Positions 51,136 through 59,734 of a stretch of 64,000 bases of DNA are shown in pieces. Where the stretch lies: assembly GCF_000455205.1 (NCBI RefSeq), contig NZ_AUWQ01000060.1:1-64000 (forward strand), written 5' to 3'. The stretch is from Mycobacterium sp. UM_CSW (lineage in GTDB: Bacteria; Actinomycetota; Actinomycetes; Mycobacteriales; Mycobacteriaceae). How positions within the stretch are numbered: position 1 is the stretch's first letter; every line of letters begins with the position of its first letter. The notes under the pieces were generated by a model. It ran no database searches, was not told the DNA's origin, and saw only the letters and a program-made list of their open reading frames with translations. A program made the translations under genes and the position numbers.

Positions 51136-52323
51136 ATGCACATGAAAGCCGTCACCTGGCAGGGCAAGCGCGACGTCCGCGTGGAATCGGTGCCCGATCC
51201 CAAGATCGAGCAGCCGACCGACGCCATCATCGAAGTCACCTCCACCAATATCTGCGGTTCGGACCTGCATCTCTACGAAATTCTCGGGGCCTTCATGAGC
51301 CCGGGGGACGTCCTGGGGCACGAGCCGATGGGCATCGTCCGCGAGGTCGGCGGCCAGACGGGCGATCTGCGTATCGGCGACCGGGTCGTCGTCCCGTTCC
51401 AGATCTCCTGCGGCCGTTGTCACATGTGCGACATGCAGCTCTACACCCAGTGCGAGACCACCCAGGTGCGCGACCAGGGGATGGGCGCGGCGCTGTTCGG
51501 CTACTCGGAGCTCTACGGCGAAGTCCCCGGCGGCCAAGCCGAACTGCTGCGCGTGCCGCAAGCCCAGTTCACCCACATCAAAGTCCCTGAGGGACCGCCG
51601 GATTCGCGTTTCGTGTACCTGTCCGACGTGTTGCCGACCGCCTGGCAGGCGGTGGCCTACGCCGACATCCCGGACGGGGGCTCGGTGGCCGTGCTCGGCC
51701 TGGGCCCCATCGGCGACATGGCCGCGCGCATCGCCGACCATCTCGGGTACCGGGTCATCGCCGTCGACCTGGTGCCCGAACGCCTGGCCCGCGCCGCCGG
51801 GCGCGGCATCCATACGATCGATCTGAGCCGGCTCGACGCGCCCCTCGGCGACGCGATCCGCGACCTGACCGACGGCCGCGGCACCGACTCCGTCATCGAC
51901 GCCGTGGGCATGGAGTCGCACGGGTCCCCGGCGGCCAAGTTTGCCCAGCAGGCCACCGGCATGTTGCCGGACTTCATCGGCAAACGGCTCATGCAGACCG
52001 CCGGCGTGGACCGGCTCACCGCCCTGTACTCCGCCATCGACATCGTGCGGCGCGGGGGAACCATCTCGCTGATCGGCGTCTACGGGGGAATGGCGGACCC
52101 ACTGCCGATGCTCACCCTCTTCGACAAGCAGGTGACCTTGCGCATGGGCCAGGCCAACGTGAAGAGGTGGGTCGACGACATCATGCCCCTGCTGACCGAC
52201 GACGATCCCCTGGGCGTGGACACGTTCGCCACCCACGTGCTGCCCCTCGACCAGGCGCCGCACGGGTACGAGATCTTCCAGAAGAAGCGGGACGGGGCGG
52301 TAAAGGTAATGTTAAAACCTTGA
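51136..52323 (+). CDS. Zinc-dependent alcohol dehydrogenase (formaldehyde-dehydrogenase-like)
   Basis: A 395-residue MDR enzyme. The catalytic zinc ligands lie in STNICGSDLH (Cys) and GHEPMG (His, Glu); the structural-zinc Cys cluster is CGRCHMCDMQLYTQC. The cofactor domain has VLGLGPIGDMAARIADHLG. Its length and the long GMESHGSPAAKFAQQATG insertion fit the glutathione-independent formaldehyde-dehydrogenase-like group, common in mycobacteria as alcohol or aldehyde oxidoreductases. ATG 51136 or 51142 are both possible starts. It is 46 bases after the GAF-ANTAR gene, and glgX follows. Confidence 0.87.
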   Translation: MHMKAVTWQGKRDVRVESVPDPKIEQPTDAIIEVTSTNICGSDLHLYEILGAFMSPGDVLGHEPMGIVREVGGQTGDLRIGDRVVVPFQISCGRCHMCDMQLYTQCETTQVRDQGMGAALFGYSELYGEVPGGQAELLRVPQAQFTHIKVPEGPPDSRFVYLSDVLPTAWQAVAYADIPDGGSVAVLGLGPIGDMAARIADHLGYRVIAVDLVPERLARAAGRGIHTIDLSRLDAPLGDAIRDLTDGRGTDSVIDAVGMESHGSPAAKFAQQATGMLPDFIGKRLMQTAGVDRLTALYSAIDIVRRGGTISLIGVYGGMADPLPMLTLFDKQVTLRMGQANVKRWVDDIMPLLTDDDPLGVDTFATHVLPLDQAPHGYEIFQKKRDGAVKVMLKP

Positions 52324-52392
52324 AAACCGCTCTGCTGCAAGCCTTTCCGGACCATCGTTTGGAGTAGGCCCGGGTAGGGTATTGAAAGCCGC

Positions 52393-54543
52393 ATGACATC
52401 CGCAGAAAACCTCGCGCCCACTCCGACCGGTGAGGTGTGGCCGGGTCGGGCCTATCCGCTGGGCGCGACGTACGACGGCGCGGGCACCAACTTCGCGGTG
52501 TTCAGCGAGGTGGCCGAGCGGGTGGAACTGTGCCTGTTCGACGCCGACGGGACGGAGAGCCGGGTCGCGCTGCCGGAGGTCGACGGGTTCGTCTGGCACG
52601 CCTACATCCCCGGCATCGAACCCGGCCAGCGTTACGGCTACCGGGTGCACGGCCCGTACGAGCCGGAGAACGGCCTGCGGTGCAACGCGAACAAGCTGCT
52701 GGTGGACCCGTACTCGAAGGCCATCGACGGCACCTTCGAGTGGAACCAGTCACTGTTCAGCTACAACTTCGGCGACCCCGACAGCCGCAACGACGAGGAC
52801 TCCGCGCCCAGCATGCCCAAGTCGGTGGTGATCAGCCCCTACTTCGACTGGGGCAACGACCGGCCGCCGGACCACCAGTACGCCGACACCGTCATCTACG
52901 AGGCGCACGTCAAGGGCCTGACCCAGACCCATCCCGACATCCCCGAACAGCTGCGCGGCACCTACTCGGCCGTGGCGCACCCGGTGATCATCGAGCACCT
53001 CAAGAGCCTCGGCGTCACCGCCATCGAGCTGATGCCGGTGCATCACTTCGCCAACGACTCGACGCTGGTGGACAAGGGCCTGTCAAATTACTGGGGCTAC
53101 AACACGATCGGGTTCTTCGCTCCCGACTTCAAGTACTCCAGCGCGACCTCCCCGGGCGGACAGGTGCAGGAATTCAAGGCGATGGTGCGGGCCCTGCACG
53201 AGGCCGGCATCGAGGTCATCCTCGACGTCGTCTACAACCACACGGCCGAGGGCAACCACCTGGGCCCCACGTTGTCGATGCGGGGCATCGACAACGCCGC
53301 CTACTACCGGCTGGTCGACGACGACAAGCGTTACTACATGGACTACACAGGCACGGGCAACAGCCTCAACGTCGGGCATCCGCACGCGCTGCAGCTGATC
53401 ATGGACTCGCTGCGCTACTGGGTGCTCGAGATGCACGTCGACGGCTTCCGCTTCGACCTGGCCGCCACGCTGGCCCGCGAGTTCTACGATGTCGACCGGC
53501 TGGCGACGTTTTTCGAACTGGTGCAACAGGATCCGACGATCAGCCAGGTCAAGCTCATCGCCGAACCGTGGGACGTCGGCCCGGGCGGCTACCAGGTGGG
53601 CAACTTCCCGCCGCAGTGGACCGAATGGAACGGCAAGTACCGCGACACCGTCCGGGACTTCTGGCGCGGCGAGCCCGCCACTCTCGATGAGTTCGCCTAC
53701 CGCCTGTCCGGGTCGGCCGACCTCTACGAGCACACCGCGCGCCGGCCGGTGGCGTCGATCAACTTCGTCGTTGCGCACGACGGGTTCACGCTGCGCGACC
53801 TGGTGTCCTACAACGAGAAACACAACGAGGCCAACGGCGAGGACAACAACGACGGGGAGAGCCACAACCGGTCGTGGAACTCTGGGGTAGAGGGGCCGAC
53901 CGACGACCCGGAGGTCAACGCGCTGCGGGCCCGCCAGCAGCGCAACTTCCTCACCACGCTGCTGCTCTCCCAGGGTGTGCCGATGATCTGCCACGGCGAC
54001 GAACTCGGCCGCACCCAGAACGGCAACAACAACGGCTACTGCCAGGACAACGAGCTCACCTGGATCAACTGGGCAAAAGCCGATAACGGCCTGCTGGAGT
54101 TCACCCGCGTCGTGTCGGCCCTGCGCGCCAACCACCCGGTGTTCCGCCGGCGCCGGTTCTTCTCCGGCAAGCCGCTGGGCCGCCGCGGCCAGGACGGGCT
54201 GCCGGACATCGCCTGGTTCACGCCCGAGGGCACCGAGATGACCGACGAGGACTGGGGCGCGGGATTCGCCAAGTCCGTCGCGGTGTTCCTCAACGGCCAC
54301 GGCATTCCCGACCGGGACGCGCGGGGGCAGCGGGTGTTCGACGACTCGTTCCTGTTGTGCTTCAATGCCCACCACGAGCCGATCGAATTCACGCTTCCGC
54401 CAAAGGAATTCGGCGCGGCGTGGCAGCTCGTGGTGTTCACCGGGCCCGAGGAGGAGACGCCCGCCGAGGAGGTGCCCGGGGGAGGCACCCTCACGGTGGA
54501 CGCGCACACCGCCGTCGTGCTGCAGGCCCCCGACGGGGCATGA
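52393..54543 (+). CDS. glgX: Glycogen debranching enzyme
   Basis: A 716-residue GH13 enzyme. An N-terminal CBM48 domain (YPLGATYDGAGTNFAVFSEV) precedes the barrel; the four GH13 regions are visible: DVVYNHTAEG, DGFRFDLAATLA (nucleophile Asp), LIAEPWDVG (acid-base Glu) and FVVAHDGFTLRD. It cuts alpha-1,6 branches of phosphorylase-limit glycogen, freeing maltooligosaccharides that can feed trehalose synthesis. Length agrees with mycobacterial TreX/GlgX. It stands without other glycogen genes; otsB1 is the nearest related gene, 14 kb away. Confidence 0.92.
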   Translation: MTSAENLAPTPTGEVWPGRAYPLGATYDGAGTNFAVFSEVAERVELCLFDADGTESRVALPEVDGFVWHAYIPGIEPGQRYGYRVHGPYEPENGLRCNANKLLVDPYSKAIDGTFEWNQSLFSYNFGDPDSRNDEDSAPSMPKSVVISPYFDWGNDRPPDHQYADTVIYEAHVKGLTQTHPDIPEQLRGTYSAVAHPVIIEHLKSLGVTAIELMPVHHFANDSTLVDKGLSNYWGYNTIGFFAPDFKYSSATSPGGQVQEFKAMVRALHEAGIEVILDVVYNHTAEGNHLGPTLSMRGIDNAAYYRLVDDDKRYYMDYTGTGNSLNVGHPHALQLIMDSLRYWVLEMHVDGFRFDLAATLAREFYDVDRLATFFELVQQDPTISQVKLIAEPWDVGPGGYQVGNFPPQWTEWNGKYRDTVRDFWRGEPATLDEFAYRLSGSADLYEHTARRPVASINFVVAHDGFTLRDLVSYNEKHNEANGEDNNDGESHNRSWNSGVEGPTDDPEVNALRARQQRNFLTTLLLSQGVPMICHGDELGRTQNGNNNGYCQDNELTWINWAKADNGLLEFTRVVSALRANHPVFRRRRFFSGKPLGRRGQDGLPDIAWFTPEGTEMTDEDWGAGFAKSVAVFLNGHGIPDRDARGQRVFDDSFLLCFNAHHEPIEFTLPPKEFGAAWQLVVFTGPEEETPAEEVPGGGTLTVDAHTAVVLQAPDGA

Positions 54544-54635
54544 CCGGGTTGACATAAACCGCCCGAACGTCACCTAGCCGCTCCCCGATCGATACGCTGT
54601 TGCCTGCAGCGTGCTCGTTACAGGAGAGGGCGAAT

Positions 54636-55406
54636 ATGTCAAGGACAGTGGTGGTTGGCGCCTCGAGCGGACTCGGGCGCTGCATCGGCGTCGGCCTGGC
54701 GCAGCGCGGCGATCAGGTGGCGCTGCTCGCCCGGCGCCGCGAGCGCATCGAGGCCGCGGCGAACGAGGCCGGGCCGGGCGCGATCGCCATCGAATGCGAT
54801 GTCACCGACGAGGCGTCCTGCCGGTCGGCGATCGGCGCGGCCGCGGACGCGCTCGGCGGGATCGACAACCTCGTGTACACCCCCGCCATCGGCCCGCTGG
54901 TCCGCATGGTCGACACCGATGCCGAGACGTGGCGGCGCGTCTTCGACACCAACGTGATCGGCGCCGCGCTGGTCACGGCCGCGGCGGTGCCGCACCTGAC
55001 CGAGTCGGCGGGCAAGGTGGTGTACCTGGCCTCCGACGCGGGCACCTACGGCCCGCCCTGGCCGGGTCTGGGGGCGTACGGCGTCAGCAAGGCGGCCCTC
55101 GAGCGGCTCGTCGAGGCGTGGCGCGCCGAACACCCCGACATCGGCTTCACCAACCTGATCGTGGGGGAGTGCGGGGGCGGCGAGGGCGACGCGGCGACGG
55201 GCATGACCACCGGCTGGGACATGGACCTCGCCATGAAGGCCGCCCCGCTGTGGGCCTCCCGCGGCTGCATGCCCGGCAAGCTGATGCCGGTCGAGGACCT
55301 CATCGACGTGGTGCACACGATCCTGCGCACCAACGCGACGACGTCGATGCCGCTGGTGGTGGCGCGCGGCGCCCCGGCCAGCCCCCCGGCGTTCGCGGAG
55401 ACCTAA
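54636..55406 (+). CDS. Short-chain dehydrogenase/reductase
   Basis: A 256-residue SDR. The cofactor motif is VVVGASSGLGRCIGVGLAQRG (G-x3-G-x-G), then CDVTD, the Ser region KVVYLASDAGT, and the catalytic YGVSK. ATG 54636 follows AGGAGAGGG. Length and motifs fit the classical family; the substrate is unknown. Its last four bases overlap the convergent aldo/keto reductase gene. Confidence 0.85.
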   Translation: MSRTVVVGASSGLGRCIGVGLAQRGDQVALLARRRERIEAAANEAGPGAIAIECDVTDEASCRSAIGAAADALGGIDNLVYTPAIGPLVRMVDTDAETWRRVFDTNVIGAALVTAAAVPHLTESAGKVVYLASDAGTYGPPWPGLGAYGVSKAALERLVEAWRAEHPDIGFTNLIVGECGGGEGDAATGMTTGWDMDLAMKAAPLWASRGCMPGKLMPVEDLIDVVHTILRTNATTSMPLVVARGAPASPPAFAET

Positions 55407-56371
55407 ACGCTTAACTTCTCGCGGGCCTTGTCGAGCAGGAAGCGCCCGTTCGACACCGGGCGGAACGCGCGCGCCGCGTCGGTGAGGGCGTCGCGGGAAT
55501 CCGGCGGCAGCTCGATGTCGGCGGCGGCGACGTTGAACTCGAGCTGCTCGAGGCTGGAGGCGCCGGGGATGGCGACCACGCCCGGGAGGCTGATCAGCCA
55601 GGCCAGGGCGACCTGCGCCGGCTTGGCGCCGACCTGCGCCGCGACGTCGCGCAACGTCTGCAGCAGCGGCTCGATGCGGCGCAGGTTCTCGGTGCCGAAG
55701 TACCGGTTCACCGCTCGAATGCCGCCGGGACGATTGTCCACGCCGTATTTGCCGCCCAGCAGGCCCTGCTCGAGCGGGCTCCAGGCGATAACGATGCGGC
55801 CTTCGCGCTCCGCGAAGGGGACCAGATCCTCCAGCGCGCCGGAGTGGGCGAGCGAGAAGTGCACCTGGTTGCTGATCACCGGGCGCCCGAGCGCGGCGTC
55901 GGCCTTTCGCCACCGCTCCAGTGAGTAGTTGGAGACGCCGGCCGCGCCGATCTTGCCCTCGTCGAGCAGGTCGCGCATGCCGGGCATGATCACCGAGTCG
56001 GGGACCACCGGGTTGGGCTGGTGGATCTGGTAGAGCGGGATGCGGTCGAGGCCCAGCCGCCGCGCGCTCGCCTGCTCGCGCTGCTTGATGACGACGGGGA
56101 AGGGGGCGACGGGCATGATCTTGCTGGCCACCGCGACCTCGGCGCGCTCGTCGCCGAGCGCCTCGCCCAGGATCCGCTCGCTCTTGCCCAGCCCGTACAC
56201 CTCGGCGGTGTCGAACAGCGTCACGCCCAGGGCGCGGGCGCGCTGCACGATGTCGCGGGCGGCGCCGGAGGCGTAGCCCTCCCCATAGCCCCACTCGCGC
56301 GACCCGAACTGCCATGTGCCCAGGCCGATTCGGCTGACCCGTCCGACCCCGTCGACGTCGAGATACTTCAT
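55403..56371 (-). CDS. Aldo/keto reductase
   Basis: A 322-residue (beta/alpha)8 NADPH-dependent reductase. It begins MKYLDVDGVGRVSRIGLGTWQFG; the catalytic Asp and Tyr are in FDTAEVYGLGKSE, Lys in VASKIMPVAP, His in LYQIHQPNP. NADP contacts are in WSPLEQGLLGGKYG and IPGASSLEQL. ATG 56371 was chosen because MKYL is the usual start; a Met three residues upstream is possible. Substrate: carbonyl or aldehyde, unknown. It meets the SDR gene tail to tail. Confidence 0.88.
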   Translation of the reverse strand: MKYLDVDGVGRVSRIGLGTWQFGSREWGYGEGYASGAARDIVQRARALGVTLFDTAEVYGLGKSERILGEALGDERAEVAVASKIMPVAPFPVVIKQREQASARRLGLDRIPLYQIHQPNPVVPDSVIMPGMRDLLDEGKIGAAGVSNYSLERWRKADAALGRPVISNQVHFSLAHSGALEDLVPFAEREGRIVIAWSPLEQGLLGGKYGVDNRPGGIRAVNRYFGTENLRRIEPLLQTLRDVAAQVGAKPAQVALAWLISLPGVVAIPGASSLEQLEFNVAAADIELPPDSRDALTDAARAFRPVSNGRFLLDKAREKLSV

Positions 56372-56393
56372 GCGGCCCACCCTAGGCGATCCC

Positions 56394-57389
56394 CTAGCCC
56401 GGGATCTTGTTCAGCGCGGCGGTGGCGATGCTCACGGCCGATTGCCGTGGCTTGGCACCGTCGGTGGTGCCGCTGTACGACACGTACAGGTCGACCACGA
56501 CGTTGGCCTTGGCCGCGACGGCGCGGGCGGAGCGCACCTGCAGGCCCTTGGGCGTCAGGTCCAATGCGGTGATGCCGTTGCCGGCGTCGGTGGGCTCGCC
56601 CAGGGCGAACGGAATGGCCCCCGCCTCGGGGATCGTCACGCTCACCGTCGTGCCCCCGCACCGGCGCCACCCGTCCAACAGCTTCGCCAGCTGCGATTGC
56701 GCCGCCGGCGCGTCGCGAAACGCGGCTACGGCCTCGATGACCTGGACCGATTTGAGCAGGCTGCGGGTGTCGGAGAATTCCGCCGCGCGGTAGCCGAAGA
56801 TGGCGTCGACGTTGTAGGCGTCCGGGGTCCCGGGGGCGATGCTTCCCCAGCACTCCGCACGGTCGATGGTTCCCTCCCGGTCGGACCTGCTGGGATGGTC
56901 CCACGTCTGGCCCGTCTCGAGGTTCTGGTCGTCGGTGATGGTCTTCAGGTCCCCGAGGCTGGGCAGGACCGTGCCGATGGCGTCCGGCGCGACGGTCGGG
57001 CCCGCGGGCGCCGCGGCGGTGGTGGCCGGTGTCGCCGGGCGGTTCGGGGTGGACGGCAGCGCGGCCAGCGTGGCCCAGCCGACCAGGGCGAGGACCACGA
57101 GGCCGATGATCGCGTAGGACAGCGCCAGCGCGGCCAGCGCGCGGTTTCGGCCGAGCTCGCCCGTGCGGCGGATCTGGGCCAGCGCCAGGTGTCCCAGCAC
57201 GGCGCCGACGGGCGGGGATGCGAAGGCGAACACCAGCGACCGGGTGGCCATCGCGTTGACCGGCGGGCGGTACGGCTCTGGGGGTGGCGGTGGCAAGACC
57301 GGCGGTTGCACCGGCGGGGCGGCGGGGGGCATGCGACCCAGCGGGTCGTAACTCAGCGGACCGTATCCGTAGGGATCCTGAGGATTCAC
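56394..57389 (-). CDS. Membrane protein with PknH-like extracellular sensor domain
   Basis: This 331-residue protein starts at GTG 57389 (AAGGAGG nine bases upstream). A Pro-rich cytosolic N terminus (residues 1-45, MPPAAPPVQPPVLPPPPPEP) leads to two hydrophobic helices (about 47-70 and 82-110, DUF4190-like). An Ala/Pro/Thr-rich linker follows, then a PknH-like extracytoplasmic domain (about 140-331) with two Cys (AECWGS, RRCGGT) that would form a disulphide. Proteins of this layout are common in mycobacteria and are assumed to be envelope sensors or lipoprotein-like binding proteins. There is no kinase domain. Ligand unknown. Confidence 0.82.
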   Translation of the reverse strand: MNPQDPYGYGPLSYDPLGRMPPAAPPVQPPVLPPPPPEPYRPPVNAMATRSLVFAFASPPVGAVLGHLALAQIRRTGELGRNRALAALALSYAIIGLVVLALVGWATLAALPSTPNRPATPATTAAAPAGPTVAPDAIGTVLPSLGDLKTITDDQNLETGQTWDHPSRSDREGTIDRAECWGSIAPGTPDAYNVDAIFGYRAAEFSDTRSLLKSVQVIEAVAAFRDAPAAQSQLAKLLDGWRRCGGTTVSVTIPEAGAIPFALGEPTDAGNGITALDLTPKGLQVRSARAVAAKANVVVDLYVSYSGTTDGAKPRQSAVSIATAALNKIPG

Positions 57390-57488
57390 GCCAGTGGCCT
57401 CCTTAGCCCGGCATCCTGACCCGAATGTAGCCGAGCGGCGGCGCGCCGTCGAAGTTGCAGTTCTTATGAGTCGACGTTTGAGAAACCC

Positions 57489-58037
57489 GTGCCCGGGTAC
57501 GTGCGCACCGTGGGTTTTCTCGTCGAGTCGTGGCCAGAAAGCTGGCACCGCAGCCGGGTATTTCGAGTCCTCAGCCTCGGCGGGTACGTCGCCTTCAACC
57601 TGGCCCGCTTGGGGGCGATCCTGCTCGTCGGCGTCGCCGCAACGCACGCCTACGCGCTGGCCACCCAGGCCACCCGAGACACATTGCCCTGGTATTTCGT
57701 CGTATACGCGGTGGCGGTGATCGCCGGTTGCCTGCTGGTCGGCCTCGCCTTGTGGGTCGGCCGCAATCCCCATGTGGCACAAGCGGGTTGGTGCTTCGGC
57801 AGCCTGCTTTCGGTCGTCGTGATCGGCGTCGATGTTCTCACCCTGGTGGTCTATCTGCCCGCCCTCACGGAAATGACCGGACGGTGGGATTTCGCGCCGG
57901 CATCGTTCGCGTTCGCGGGTGCCTTCCTGGCATTGCATGGGTCGGCGCGGGGCGCAATCGGATTGTCCGCTAAGGACTTTCTTAGTGAAGGATCCGGGGA
58001 GGGAGGCGCTTCGCCGTCACGGGCGGGGTTTCCGTGA
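57489..58037 (+). CDS. Four-helix membrane protein, unknown function
   Basis: A 182-residue protein from GTG 57489 with hydrophobic segments at about 32-52, 68-88, 98-120 and 134-150 and an amphipathic N terminus (VGFLVESWPESWHRSRVFRVL). The C-terminal 25 residues are Gly/Ser-rich and non-hydrophobic; they overlap the convergent gene's 3' end by 56 bases, so the natural C terminus may be unusual or recently extended. No family was recognised. Confidence 0.6.
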   Translation: MPGYVRTVGFLVESWPESWHRSRVFRVLSLGGYVAFNLARLGAILLVGVAATHAYALATQATRDTLPWYFVVYAVAVIAGCLLVGLALWVGRNPHVAQAGWCFGSLLSVVVIGVDVLTLVVYLPALTEMTGRWDFAPASFAFAGAFLALHGSARGAIGLSAKDFLSEGSGEGGASPSRAGFP

Positions 58038-58344
58038 AGTTCGGTTGCGCGAGCCGGAATCGATCAATCAGATGTGACAGCGCGCGCAGCTCATTGCGCA
58101 ACGCGTCAAGCGTGCGCTCACCCGCATCGTCGAGCCTGCCCAGCGAGCTGTAGTGCACCAGCCGTCGCAGGCGGCCGGTCAGCACCGTCCCCCACCTGAT
58201 GCTGAAGTCGTAGCGCTGCCCTTCGCCGATCGGCGCTTCGTCGTCCTGCTTCGCGAGGTCCTTAAGCGCCCTGATTTGCGCGGTAATCAATGCGACGTCG
58301 TTGCCGATGTCGACCGCTCTTGCGGGATTTCGCGTTGCGCCCAT
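57982..58344 (-). CDS. Conserved-looking helical protein, 120 residues
   Basis: Starts MGATRNPARAVDIGNDVALITAQIRALKDLAK; then RYDFSIRWGTVLTGRLRRLVHYSSLG and RTLDALRNELRALSHLIDRFR, strongly helical, with no transmembrane part. ATG 58344 is taken because GGGGAGAAACCG precedes it. The 3' end lies within the convergent membrane-protein gene for 56 bases. Function is unknown; the arrangement of three amphipathic helices suggests a small soluble bundle. Confidence 0.6.
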   Translation of the reverse strand: MGATRNPARAVDIGNDVALITAQIRALKDLAKQDDEAPIGEGQRYDFSIRWGTVLTGRLRRLVHYSSLGRLDDAGERTLDALRNELRALSHLIDRFRLAQPNFTETPPVTAKRLPPRILH

Positions 58345-58491
58345 CGGTTTCTCCCCTGCGTCACGGCCTGGACAAGAAGTACCCGGACGTGAGCGATTCA
58401 CACGCCGTTTGTTGCCCGCGCGCCTCGGGTAGCCGCTAGGGAGTGCGCAACAGCCCGCGCGCTGAAAAGTAAGCAGATTGGGAGGGACGTT

Positions 58492-59052
58492 ATGGCAGAC
58501 CACGCCATCAAGTCGCGCTCCGACGTGGTCGACTTTTTGGTCGGCCAGCACGAGCAAATCAAGTCGATGTTCGCCGAAACGTTGTCGGCCTCGGGGAAAG
58601 ATCGGGAGAAGGCCTTCGTCGGGCTGCGGCGACTGCTCGCGGTGCACGAGACTGCCGAGGAGGAGATCGTTCACCCGCGCGCCAAGCGGAAGATCGCCGA
58701 CGGCGCCGCGGTGGTTGGCAAGCGCCTGGAGGAGGAGCACGAGGCCAAGACGGTCCTGCAGAAGCTCGAGAAGCTCGACGTCGACAGCGCGGAATTCACC
58801 CGCCACCTGACGGAACTCCGTGACGCCGTGATCGACCACGCGGAGCACGAGGAGAAAGACGAGTTCGCCAAGCTGAGCGAGGAATTGAGTGAGGACGAGT
58901 TGGCCCGGATGGGCCGAGCCGCCAAGCTCGCCGAGGCGATCGCGCCCACCCGGCCGCACGCCGGCGTCGAGTCCCAGGCGGCAAACCTGACTGCGGGCCT
59001 CTTCGCGGCGATGATGGACCGGGCCCGTGACGCCATCATGGGCAAGGGCTGA
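58492..59052 (+). CDS. Hemerythrin-domain protein
   Basis: A 186-residue protein with a hemerythrin HHE domain. Iron ligands are visible as His in VGQHEQIKSMF, H-E-x3-E in AVHETAEEEIVHPRAK, His in LEEEHEAKTVL and H-x3-E/H in VIDHAEHEEKDEF. Helices fill residues 1-140; the C terminus is Ala-rich. Mycobacterial relatives bind O2 or NO on a di-iron site and can affect hypoxia or peroxide responses. ATG 58492 follows GGGAGGG. UdgX follows 14 bases later, so the two genes may be co-transcribed. Confidence 0.85.
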   Translation: MADHAIKSRSDVVDFLVGQHEQIKSMFAETLSASGKDREKAFVGLRRLLAVHETAEEEIVHPRAKRKIADGAAVVGKRLEEEHEAKTVLQKLEKLDVDSAEFTRHLTELRDAVIDHAEHEEKDEFAKLSEELSEDELARMGRAAKLAEAIAPTRPHAGVESQAANLTAGLFAAMMDRARDAIMGKG

Positions 59053-59066
59053 TCATGGCCTGAATC

Positions 59067-59720
59067 ATGGCCGCCCCCAAGACCAGCGCCGCGCGCTACC
59101 TGCCGCAGGACCGCGGCCTGGATTCGCTGAAAACCGCGGCCGAGCGCTGCCACGGCTGCCCGTTGTTCGCCGACGCCACCCAGACGGTGTTCGGCCACGG
59201 GCACCGTGGCGCGCCCCTGATGCTGGTCGGAGAGCAGCCGGGGGACCAGGAGGACCGCGCCGGCCTGCCGTTCGTCGGGCCCGCGGGGCGGTTGCTCGCC
59301 CGCGCGCTTGACGACGCCGGGATCGATCCGACGCTGACGTACCAGACGAACGCCGTCAAGCACTTCAAGTTCACCCGCAAGGGCGGCAAGCGCCGCATCC
59401 ACCAGAAACCGAGCCGCACCGAGGTGGTCGCGTGCCGCCCGTGGCTCGTCGCCGAGATCGAGGCGGTCGCCCCGCGGGTGATCGTCTGCCTCGGTGCGAC
59501 GGCCGCGCAATCGCTTCTGGGAGCGAGCTTTCGGGTGTCCGCCCAACGCGGCGAGGTCATCCACCTGCCTGCCGCGGTCGATGTTGACCTGACGCCCGAG
59601 CCGATCGTGATCGCGACCGTGCACCCGTCGTCGGTGTTGCGCGATCGCAGCGACTCCCACGACGAGGCCTACCAGCTATTCGTCGACGACCTGCGCAGCG
59701 CGCGCTCGGGGCTGGGCTAG
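59067..59720 (+). CDS. udgX: Uracil-DNA glycosylase UdgX (covalent uracil-binding type)
   Basis: A 217-residue family-4-related UDG. Motif A is GEQPGDQEDRAG; the diagnostic insertion KRRIH is at 108-112 within RKGGKRRIHQK, and His112 is the residue expected to form a covalent bond with the abasic sugar. Cys28/Cys31 (CHGC), Cys123 and a Cys in VIVCLGA would hold the 4Fe-4S cluster; HPSSVLR is the last motif. M. smegmatis UdgX irreversibly traps uracil DNA and protects a RecA-dependent repair process. M. tuberculosis lacks this protein. It lies 14 bases after the hemerythrin gene. Confidence 0.9.
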   Translation: MAAPKTSAARYLPQDRGLDSLKTAAERCHGCPLFADATQTVFGHGHRGAPLMLVGEQPGDQEDRAGLPFVGPAGRLLARALDDAGIDPTLTYQTNAVKHFKFTRKGGKRRIHQKPSRTEVVACRPWLVAEIEAVAPRVIVCLGATAAQSLLGASFRVSAQRGEVIHLPAAVDVDLTPEPIVIATVHPSSVLRDRSDSHDEAYQLFVDDLRSARSGLG

Positions 59721-59734
59721 GGCTGGCCCGTCCC

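Noticed and set aside
56398-57938. 514-residue form of the PknH-sensor-like protein
   Set aside because: The extension beyond 57389 overlaps the divergent membrane gene and has no homology; GTG 57389 has a strong ribosome site.
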